Under the pieces are notes generated by a model. The model did not search any database and was not told where the DNA came from. It saw only the letters and a list, made by a program, of their open reading frames with translations. A program made the translations under genes and the position numbers. From Cristatella mucedo (taxonomy: Eukaryota > Bryozoa > Phylactolaemata > Cristatellidae), in contig WPIO01000049.1 in NCBI GenBank assembly GCA_009760855.2, positions 682,001-746,000 of the forward strand: DNA of 64,000 nt, read 5' to 3'. The first letter of the stretch is position 1. Each line of letters opens with the position of its first letter. This document shows, piece by piece, positions 43,677 through 55,800 of the stretch.

Positions 43677-46600
43677 CTGTGCACAGGCCAATTGAAAAAT
43701 AACGAATAAACTGGCATCCATCTTGGTCGACAACTCGCAAGATACAAGCACTGAATGGCTGTTATGCTGACAAGTTTTCTGCAACGGCGCTATCATTGGC
43801 CAACCCTGCACAGCAGCAAAGACGCGAGAACAGTCGAGCGCCAAAGAAACTACAAAACGACAGATGGCGGGAAAGCAAATGCCAGAATCGGCATTAGAAA
43901 ATTAAAACATGAGTCTGCATGTTAGAAAAGAAAGTGTGTTTGCAAGGCGAGCCTCGATGCTTCAGCCAGCAGTAGAAAGCACACAGCATCAGAAGCAGCA
44001 GTCTACAGCAGCCATTGTGAAGCAGAACCGGGCGAAAACTGCACGGTGCTATCGGACGACGTTGACTAAAAAGGAAACAATCCGATGGAGATGATATTGG
44101 GCTGAGTGGTAGCTGCTCATCAACGGTTGCCGTTATGCTTGAGCACCGACGACGTTTGCGCCATGTTTGTGCTACACCAAGAGCATCTTAGATACGGATG
44201 ACAGTAGACACGGATGTGACAAGATCCTATGACATGCTAATGCTACCCTGTGGCTGCGACTATAGCCAAATCAACGCACCGGCTAAGAATGGATATAATG
44301 TCTCGTGGACAGGCGGCTTAGACAGCGAGCAAGGCGGCTAAGTGGTCAAATGCAAGGTGATCGAATGTGCCATAACCAAACGGCAGCAGAATTTATGAGA
44401 AAAGATGGTGTTTGCAAGAATGCATTAGGTAGAACAACTTTGACTGTCATTACAAAGGCACCTTCAGTTTTATAAAAGCATTATCACTGATAGTCACATA
44501 GGCGTGAAACGCCATTTACTAACTGGCTCGTGGGAGAAGCGAATGGCAGTATTACTGCATGACGGAATGAGAGCCAGAGAGCACACAGGCAGAATGAGTG
44601 GCACGTAAAAAAGCAAAGAGGGCCGAGCAGTATCACTTTAAGATAAAAAAAAATGTGGAGTCAAATCCCAGCGACACGAGGTTACAGCAAAGGCTATAAT
44701 CAGTGAGCACAAACAGTGACAGATTGCATCCACGTCGGCGGTATAGAGCAGGATGCAGGGTCGGATACATTGGTGGGAGTGAGAGGCCGACCTGGATTGC
44801 ATCCGACCGGTGGGTGCATCGAGAGAGGGCCATCTATGTGTTTTCCTATGAGGACACACCCCAGCAGTGCGGTAGCATGTTCTACAAGTACGGATGAAGA
44901 CGGCTAAATGAAAACTTGAAACTTAGCAAATAAGTTCCAGTCCGGTTTTAAAGCTAATCAATCACCCCACCGAGTCAGCATTGCTGCGGCTGTACAACGG
45001 CCCTGCTCAGGAATGCAGATATAGAGAAGAGTCTCGCTGCTAGCTTTGCTAGGTCTCTTGGAAGCATTCCTACGATTGATCACCAAGTTCTTTTCGAGCA
45101 CATCTCGTCTTGCCTGGGCACCACTGGCACTGCACTGTAATTATCCTATCTCAGTGAGAATTATCCGCGGGATTCTCTAAAATAAGGGTACCCCAGGGCT
45201 CTGTGCTTGGTCTACTTCTTTTCACAATTTACATTCTCCCTCTTGCTGAAGTAATCGCCTTACGCAATCTAGTCTTTCATTTCTATGCAGATGACACAGA
45301 GCGGTACATGTGCTTTGATCCCTCACTGCCTCCCAGTAGGTCAAATTCTTTCGCCTCCTATGCTGAATGTACTGCTGTCGTTTGCATTTGGATGGCAACA
45401 AACTTTCGACAATTGAATGACAGTAACACGAACTTACCAGTTATGGGTTAACCAAGAGATACCCAGAAATTGGAAAACTCAATGCTCCAAATGGACTAGG
45501 CCGCCGGCATATCTCCTGTAACATCTGCATGAAATCTTGGTGTCCTGCTCCTTTCATTAAGCGACCACACCAGCTCCATAGTCAATTCTGCCTACTTTCA
45601 GCTCTGTAAAATTGCAAAACTTGCGGCTTAGACGAGGATATCACATCTACGCTGGTCCATGCATTTGTGACATCCCACCTCACCTTTTGTAGTGCAATAA
45701 TTCATTACCTAGTTATCTGGCCTGTGCAATTAAGTGCTCTCAGTCGGTGCAAAACTCAGCAGCTCAGCTGGTCTGTCGCGAACGTCACAGTTGCCACACT
45801 ACTAGCCACTTCTTACCAACCTGCACTGGCTCCTCTTCAAGTAGCTTATCGACTTTCAGGTTTCGTCACTCACGTATCGATCCCTTCATTCTCTTGCTCC
45901 AGCCTACCTGAATTATTTCCTAATCAGGCCAGGCAGTGTACCATGTGCTCTTCTGACTGCCCTCTTCTGACTTCTGCATCTACACTGACAAACGCTCGGA
46001 GTCGAGACAACTGAGAAGTTGGGGGTACTTCGCCTCTTTCTACTGGTATGGGGGACCAATGACTGACGAACAAAATCAGAGTTTTGCATCTGGGTTAGAT
46101 GAATTAGCCAGGTGGTTCACTTCTTGGCCGTAGATCAGCCTTCTGAGGCAGCCAACCCATCATGAACAGACACCGCATACTACCTTCATAGACGAGTTGT
46201 GTGGGAAGACCAATCTGTGGGACAACAAGACTTCCGCTTCCTCCTTGCACTGCCGTGCACTACTGCAACCGCAGCAGCGACTAGCGGTTACTTTTGGGTA
46301 GGCTGCAGCAGATACATGTCTGCAGACAGTTACTGCTTCATTTTCATTTGCCACCAAACAAGAAAATGTACGACCTCCACTATCCATGTTGACATGCTTC
46401 CCTTAAAGAATATTTCAAGTGCCAACACAAATTTCTTAATGATATTATTACTTTTTTCTATATGGCAGCCGCAATTCTATCCGCATGAGCTATTAGACCT
46501 TAGACAAGAATCTACTTGCAGACGTACACAGTACATGCCTGCTAGACTCGTCGGGCACGAAACCACACTAAAAAATAGTGCCTATTTGGTGCTTACACAT

Positions 46601-49242
46601 TTATTTTTGGAAAACCAGTTCTTAAACAAAGCTAACTGGAAGAGGCGAGTCAAGCCAAAATAACAAAAAAGGCACACGAAGGTCGAGTAATACACATCGG
46701 CATAGACCGACAGCGATGCTGCTCCAATGAGCATCGTGGAACTCACCAGCCCAATGACGATCAGATAGCAGCCACCAAAGGCCGTACTGAACAGTGGAAT
46801 ATCTTTATTTACCTGTAAAACACAAAGGAACTACAGATACAACAATGGCACTCTAAAAGTGGTCGTCATACATGGCAGCAATCGTTGTAGGGCCTCCTTC
46901 AAAGCGATGACACTGCTATCTCTTAAATGACCTACCAATGTACAGGGCGGCTTCCTTAAGGATAGCGAGCCGATAATGCCGAGTAGACTTGCGTGACGCT
47001 TCAAAGTTCGCGGGTGCACAACAACGGACGCCGCTATATAGCTCTGCACTGCTACCGCCTCCCTTTCTTTGTTTGCCCTTCACCCATGAACCAGTTTTCT
47101 TATCTATGCTTATCTTAACTATGCCCCTCCGTCTATAACCAGCAGCAGCATAGGCAGCATGAGCAGCAGCAGCAGCAGCAGCAGCAAGTGGTGAGAAAGG
47201 CTGCGAGTACAAACGAAAATCCTTCTGAGCCAGAAAAAATCAATGCTGAAATGCAGCACAACGGTTAATGTTATGTCCGAGTAAATGTATGAGCTGTCAC
47301 ACGTACACACACCACAAGACCATCGAGAGAACACGGCTGTTAATTATAAGTAAAAGCAAGCCAGGCGGAAGCCAGTGGCTATGATGGCCGACCATAACCC
47401 GGGAGAATATGAAAGTTTATGAATGGGTCCGCTGCTGTTCTCCGGCAGAGACTTCCCTCGGAAGAGAAAGTTACCATAGTGGGTCCAGCGAACCCAGCAC
47501 CCTTTCTTCAGATGAGAAGCCGACTGAGTATAGGTCGGCTTTTGCACAGGATATCGCAGGCAGGCTTTTGGCTGGACTGTCAATGACGTGTTGACCAATG
47601 CTCGGCTCCTCGAAAGTATCACGAACTGGCTACGCTGCCCAAAGTATCCAAGACAAACAAAAAGATATAGGTATAGAGACATAAGGAAAAAGCCAGCCAA
47701 GCAGGAGAATCAAGCCGGAGAAGCCTCTGCTCACATTAAGGCCTTATTCTAAAGAAACGCTCGGAGCAATTGTTCGATGTCCGGCGGTCGCTTCTTTCGT
47801 GGAGAGACACACCACTGCCTATGGTTTCTCCCCCTTGAGAAGTCGGGGTAGTCATACGGCGCGGCCAAACAGTCAAACAATGCGCCGTGCTTGTAGAATA
47901 CGATACGCATTTGGCTCGCGTGTGCCTGTAAGGGCGATGATAGGTGCTCCGCATACTCGGGCTTGACAGAAATTGCTCGATTGGAGCTGTCAATCTGTGC
48001 TCCACCTTCTTTGGTCATGGCCGCTTATGACGACAATTCTGCTATCAATCCTGCCACAGGTGGTTAAGTTTAAGTGGTGTATGATGGTGCTGAGGCTGTT
48101 GATCGGTCGGCTACAGATGCAGGTGAAGACAATAGTTTGAGTGCTTATTCCCATGTGAAATCGTGCAAGTTATGAGGCAATTCCAAGTCTAATGCTGCCT
48201 CAGGCTCCACGGATGAAGTCGGATCAGCTTCTGTTGCCCTAGGCTAGTCTTCCAGAAGTTCACATGCCCCAGAACATTCTAGATTAAGTTTACGAACACG
48301 ACTGCTACCCGTCGAAGGTTGCAAGAAGATTGTCGATCTTTCTAGCAAAACCTGCACCGACAGTGCAGGCGTTTCCATCATTGAGACAAGTTCGCGATGA
48401 ATGCACACATCACCAAAAGCCTTGCAGACATTGCATTTGTACGAGTCGTCGTCGTACATCCAGCAGCACTTACACACAGGAGGCACAACAGGCAACACCA
48501 AGGGTTTGTGTGTTCGGAGGATTTGTGCGATGCAAATACATCAGCTGATGGAGAAGGTACCCAGTGAACCGTCTCATCACGCAAGCATTGCAGTAGTGGC
48601 CTGCGCAGAAGTCGTCATCGCTGGTGTACCAAGAGTCAGGCTCTAAGAACAGAACATCTAGCACTAACAGCACAACCAGTGCCTGCCCTAAAGATGCTCC
48701 GGATGAAGAAACATGTGTGCCCTGCATAGATTCATCACCACAAGAGACATCACCAAGTGCTTAACAGCAATCAGGCTGAGTGGCAGCAACAGACAATAGT
48801 TCATGAAAATAGATGTTTAAGAATTCGTGGCCACGTGGCTAAAATCAGCATCGAAGCTCTTACAGATCCATCCTTTGCATATGCAGTGCCGATCACGAAG
48901 AGAAGCAGAATAAACTACCCTAGTCCAGCCAGCAGACTTGGCGGTTTACACTTGCATGCACCTGCCACTCGACGAAATGCAACGTCACACTACTCACCCA
49001 CGTGCATATGTCGCGCAGGTCGTTCGTGTAGCAGACGGGCAAAGCGGGCCCGGAGCCGGATGGCACAAGACTGGAGTAGTTGGCAAAGTACAGTCCTGCA
49101 GGCAAAGAACGCAGGCACCATTCGTGGCAGGCTGTCAAACCGCTCGCGCCACCCAGTGGTCGCAGCTCGCTCGAGCGAAAGACGCCGGCAAGAGCCAGAG
49201 AGCGCGCGCAGCCTCGACCGCACACAGCCTCGCGTGGGCTCG

Positions 49243-49325
<83 letters not shown>

Positions 49326-50987
49326 GCAGCAGAAGCGGACAGTGCGCAGGCGCTCACTCGGCGTCTCACCAAAGCGAGTGAGGTTAAGGCAGAATATCTG
49401 CAAGCCTCCTTCTCCAGCTTGGTAGTCGGCGTTCGTCAGCTCGGTGTAGCACACGGAGCGCATCATGATGAGCACTAGGATAGGGATGCCTAGCAGCGAC
49501 ACGGCCACGGTCCACACCAGGTTGAAGAGATACGTGAGAATCATGAACTAAAGCGGCACCGTGGGCGATTCCCGCAGACAGTGCATGCGATCAAGAAGCA
49601 AACCGACATAGCAGCACATGACATAAAGCATCGGGCAGGCGAGGAGAGATAAACAAGGCCACTAAATTGTGGCCACTGGAGTAGCATTTAAAATAACTAA
49701 ACTCTGGCCGTGAGCTCACGCCACTAAAACAAAATCACTGGCCACCAATGGCTTAGACGGTCTAAACCACAATTTTAAACTTCGCCCAGCTGCCAGTGCT
49801 CAGCACACTGCATTCACTGTTTATCCGTGTCGCCACATACATTTTGGGTACCGGGCCTGCGAGCCACCTCCCGCCTCGCCTTCAGCTAAGTGCTCTTGTT
49901 GAGGGAATCGAAAACTGTCATTAGCCGAGAACGTGCACAATACCCCAAGAAAGCCTATGCTAGCGCCGACGCCCAACGGCCTCGAAGAACGCTGCCACAG
50001 CGCCGGCAGCTCAATCGGAGTGAGCGGCAGCACGAACAGCGAGTAGCCGCGGTGGCCGCATTGGTCTAGCCGCCATAGCTGCACAGGCAGGACAGCGGCC
50101 TAGCGAGCGAGGTGCCTCTTACCAGCAGGGCAATGCAGCGGCCTCCGATTATGCATTTCTCCCTCGTGTACAAGATGGCCCTAGTGGACCCGGTGGCCAA
50201 GAAGCCGAACCAGAACAGTGCAATAGCAAAGCCTCCCATGACAGCCGCGGCAACCACGAGCGCCAGCTTCAGCGATGAGACCCTGCAAAGACGGTGGTCA
50301 GTGTGCACTGCGCAAAACCGAAGCAACGCGAACGGGTAGCTTTTGCAGGTGGGGGCACATTTCAAAAAGGAAAGCCCTCAGAGCACGCCACACGCAGAAG
50401 CAACAGGCCACTCTGGCACATGTAAACACCTGCAGCTAGCGCTTAGCAGCAGCGCAACCTGCGATAAATGATGGGGCGGCTGAAAAAAGCAACAGCGATA
50501 GCAACCACTTGTGGATGACTGAACAAGAAGTATTTCATCCATCTTTAAAAGAAAGTTGATGTCGACAGTGAGAAGTAAACGGCAGGCAGCTGGATACTTC
50601 TCGCTTGTTATTATTAGCAAGGTGTGAGCAAGCGACAATACTCGATCACGATCTAGCTCCATCATGTGGTATGTACCTTATATGGCTAGCTGCTGCACAT
50701 GGCACTATTACACGAATCAAAAGGTCAGGTTGCCTATCCGGCCAGCAGTCCATTTCATGTCCTTATCTTTTCGGCATTGTCCAAAGCCGACAAAAATGAC
50801 TAACGGTCGAAGGAGGATGGCAAATTTAGAAACGACAACCTTGCACTTGCACGCCTACGGTAAGAATCAAGTGCGCCTACAACCCGCATACGCACGCAAA
50901 CACGTATACTAACGTGCCACACTTTTGTTACCTACTGGCCTGCTGGTCTGTGTCATCCCCATTAGCGCTTTGCTTCTGGCCGACTCA

Positions 50988-51070
<83 letters not shown>

Positions 51071-52803
51071 TGAGAGAGAGAGAGAGAGAGAGAGAAGAGT
51101 GAGAGAGACGATTTGAAATGACTAAGTAGTGTAAGCACCATTTCTTTATTGTACCGGTACTGTTTTTTATAAAGGGCCCTTTTGAAACGATATGCGATAT
51201 TTATAAACGAAACGTCGAACACGTCGACGGTGCTTCTTATGCTCGATGCTCTTTGCAACTCGAAATCGGATTGAGATCTCTCGGCGGTAACATGGTAGGG
51301 TGCGCTCGGGAGAGCATTCGACAGCTAGTCGGCAGACATTGCGAACTAGTCCGGTGGTCAGCACGAGCCACCGAGCAGTGCGCAGCAGTGGAGCTGCCTG
51401 CGCTAAAGCAGGCCGAGCCAGCTCGCCAGCCCACTCGAAGCTCTCTCTGTCATCTCACAGCAGCAGGGTGGCGGGCAGTTTTCCACTGAGGCAGTCAAAC
51501 CGACGTGAGCAACCAAAGTTTGCCGAGTGACCATGGAAGGCAGCCACTGACTTTTGTCAAAATAAAAACAAACGGCCAGCTAGACCAGGTGCAGGAACTG
51601 GCCGCACAATTTACATGGCTTGGATAGACACCATTGAGCACTTACGCCACAAAATTCCTAGCCAGCCGCCCATGCAGAGCAGGGTCTGCGCTAAGCTGCA
51701 GCTGGCAGGACGGCAGATCGAACTGCTTGCATTAAGACCGGCAAGTGACGATCGCTGCCCAAACTCTAGGGCAGCGACCACAGTCGCCGCGAATGCCCTA
51801 CCGTGCCCATGCAGCACACTAGCCAGACTAAGACACACATCTGGCACACCTGAATTTAAGACGATGGCATGCGCAAGTTACACTTTGCCTACACAGAAAT
51901 GGTAACGCCCCCAGTAGCCTTCATATTACAATGGCTCTTGCCTATCACGGCAGAGACAAGAGAGCAGGAGAAAAACCGGTCTCCCAAAGTTCCAATCAAT
52001 GACAAGGAAAAGATATTTGGCCGACCAGTTCAATTCCTATATCAAAACTTCTAACCTAGCAAATAAGGTTCAGTCACATTGTACAGCTAATGATTCCACA
52101 AATTCAGCAATGTCGTAAGTGTTAAATGACCTTCTCAAGAAAGCTGCCGAAGAAGAGTTTCTCAGCTAGTTCTGCTGGATTTCCAGGCAGCGGTTCATAC
52201 CATTGATCACCGAGTCCTTCTCGACTGCCTTTCGTCACGTCTAGGCATCACAGGCACTTCACTGCCATGGTTTAAGCCCCATCTCAGTGGAAGATCTACG
52301 AGCAAAGATCTTTAGTGGTAACTGCCATTCGGGGAGCATTGAAAGTGTGCGATGCCCCAGGGATCTGTATGCTCGGTCCACTTCTTTCCAAAATCTATAC
52401 TCCCCTCTTGCCGGGCCGGCATAGTTACCAAGGACCCTATAAGATTTCATTTATATGCACATGACACACAACTGTAAAACACACCTATTTAGGACACCAT
52501 TTAGTGGGTCCCTGTGATTCGTCCTTCATGTGCTTATGCATGCTGACACTGCATGCTGCCACTAACCACATTTGCACGATGACCCTGTGCATGTCACCCA
52601 TAACCATGTTATTCATTTTGTTTGTTTATCAAGGATGATATTACTCACCATTCAATTGCATTTCCCTTTGCAGCAAATGTAAAGCGCCTAGAAAGAGATT
52701 GAGTTTTCTGAGGGCGCTTTATCAAGTGCATTATTATTATTATTAACTGTACCCGTGATTTAATTTCTCCCTGCATTAAAGCAAGTCGAACTCTCCCTTT
52801 CCC

Positions 52804-52880
<77 letters not shown>

Positions 52881-55800
52881 CCTCTCCTCCTTTCTCTCTC
52901 AACTCCCTTGTATTGTGTATTGCTGACATTTGCACTTGGATGACAACAAACTTTCTCACATTGATTAACGATAACACTAACTTGTTACTTATATGCAAAC
53001 CAAGTGTTACTCAGAAATTGGAAAAGCTAAACCTCAACATGGACTAGGCTAACATATCTCCTGTAGCATCTGCATGCAATCTAGGTGTCCTGTTTCAAAG
53101 TCACCTTTCACAAGACAACCGTGTATGCTCCAACGTTAAGCCGACTTTCAACTATGCTGCATTGCAAACATTTGGGATTGCTTAACTTGAGATACCACAT
53201 CGAAGTTGGTTCATTTATTTGTGACATCACGCCTCGACTTCTGCAACTCACTACTGGATGGTCAACTAGCCTGTGCAGCATGGTGCTTGCAGCTGGTGCA
53301 GTACTCTATAGCTAGCCTTGTCGGTCACGAACGTGGTAATCGGCACACTGCACCACTTTTCACCCGAACTGCACTAGCTTCCCACGAAGCAGCCCATCAA
53401 ATTCAAGGTTTTGTCACTCACTTTCAGATTCTTCATTCTCTGGCTCTAGCTGACCTATCAAGACTACTTCCCAATCAGGCTAAGCAGCGTACCAGCTGCT
53501 CTACTGACCCAAGTCATTTAGCTTTGCCTTTAATTAACTTCAAAAACTTTTGGATATCGTGCTGTTAGTGCGTACACTCCCAAAGCCTGGGATGCACTCC
53601 CAACTGACGTTATAATATTACCTGACTTGGGGATATTTAAAAAGAAGCTGAAAACCGAATTAGTTCCTCACAGCTTAGCTGGCTTCGCGTGAATTGTCCT
53701 TTGTGTGCCTGTGTGTACTGACACTGTGCTGCATGTTAGCTTTCACTCAACAATAGATATGCTTCCGTGAAAGTATATGTAACATGCCTAAAAAGAGACT
53801 TAGTTCTCTCAGTGCACAAAACAAATGACTAGTTATTACTTTGCATTAAATTGTGCAGCTGTGTTGCATGGTAAGAGAGTAGAGACAACAAAAGCTCTGA
53901 TCGAGGAAACTGCTGAACACGTAGCCTGATACTGGGGTAATGGGTTCTTCTTTTGCACGGGAGATTGGTTAGAATAGGGGCTGAGTGTGAAGAACCTTCT
54001 AGCTATTCAAGGAAGGCATAGAGGTAACAACATGACTCAATGGGACCGTGTGCATGTTTAAACAAGTGGGTGCACACACGCCTAAGCCCGTGTGTTTGCG
54101 CGAGTTTGTCTGCTTGTGGGCTTGTGTGTGTACATGCATGCATGCATGTTTGTATCTGCATCCCCGAATGAAGCGTGAGTGCGCGCCTGCACAAGTGGAT
54201 ACACTAGAGTTCGTGCCATGGACATACAAGTGTCCGTGTGAGCTCGTGTAAATGCGAGCACATATGGATGCACGTGCGAAGTGTGAATGAGCCTCTTTGT
54301 ATCCATGCATATGTGCACGTAGGGATGCATACAAGTGGACAGTATCAGATCAGGAGAAGGCTTAGCCTGATTAAGCCAAATTGCACTGATTGCTCTCCTC
54401 ATTGTCCATCGCCAGGCAGCAGGTGGAATTCGCACTGACTCGCCTGCTTGTTACTGCCTTTTGCTGCTCACTGTTTGCTTTCACTGCTCATTCTTGCAGT
54501 ACTGCTTCACCACACGGCAAAGAGCCCATAAGGGCCACCGAGCTTGACGGTGGCACGAACTCACCATCTGATACTGTCATCTTAAGGATGTCATCATAAG
54601 CCCAGGGATATCACAGACAGTGGAGCTAACGACCAATCACAAAAAATCGAGTTCCTGGCTATCAACAACGCTCGCAGTATTAGCTTAAGGAGACCAGCAG
54701 GTTCTTGTATGTACACGAGACTGCAAGCTTGAACGTGGCTAGCAGCTTGGAAAGCTATGCAACCACGTAGGTGTACACAGATCAGCCGATAAAACCGAGC
54801 ACGAAATATGTATGCAATCGACTTCTGGAAGGCTTCTATGAAAGAACTTACTTAGTTGCATGTTTGCACAGGTGCAGTAGCAGCTCCTGCACTAAAGTCC
54901 TTTGCCGCAAACATAGCACACGAACAACAAGTGCTAGTCCTTACAGACACGTGACAACGAGTGGCACACTAGGTAAGGCGGTTGCTTTCACGCCCTCGGT
55001 CCCGAGGTAGTGGGTTCGATTCCTGCGGTGGGCGATTCTTTATCGCCACTGCAAGCGGTGGTGATAGCCATAAAGGCTCTTCCGTCGCTATACAAAAAGA
55101 GGCTGTTTAATCAGCTAGGATTTATTTATATGGACGTGAGACACATGGACCTGGTGCCTTGAAGTACGGCTATAAAGAGTCGTAGTTGCTACACCAATAC
55201 AAGCAGGTAAGCATGCGGCAGCAGAGGAGCATGGAAGCAATCGAGAGCACCATACCTTAATATTAAAAGTCCATTTCGTTAACGTAGAGAATTATATTAC
55301 ATAGCCACAGGGTGGCACGTGCGTACAGTGCCAGCCATTGCGTACAACTCACTTCGAAGCCCAAATTGCAACTGACTGGTAATCACTATAGATGCCCAGC
55401 CCATTCGGTCTAAGCCACAGATTCGGACATATCTGGTTTCCAATGCTCCAGGAACCGATAACAATAGCACTATATATATCTAGTGATCGGGCCTTCCGAG
55501 TGTATGCACCGAAAGTCTGGGACTTGCTCCAAGCTTCAGTCACCACCTGCATTGAGTTCCCACCGTTTAAGTCTCGGCAAAAGATGCACCTGTTCCACTC
55601 GGCTTCCTCTGCCACGAGAGCTTGCCTGATCACTTTTGCATTTTTTGCATGCTTACGTGTGAATGATTCAGTTCACTATACTATCTAGGGGTCCTACTAA
55701 CCTGGGCTCCTATTAACATACAGCCCCGAGTATCTTCTTGGGTGCTTTTGCATTCACAGCTATGCATGATATTTGTGGGCCTTTGCATGCTTGCCCAAGT

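Noticed and set aside
48757-49544. Open frames of 130-222 codons with Arg-Glu or Ser-Leu runs
   Set aside because: Driven by the (GA)n repeat. Only the M6-B loop and TM3 exon portions on the minus strand are real.
50914-51258. Open frames rich in Arg-Glu or Ser-Leu
   Set aside because: Products of the 51.0 kb (GA)n microsatellite.
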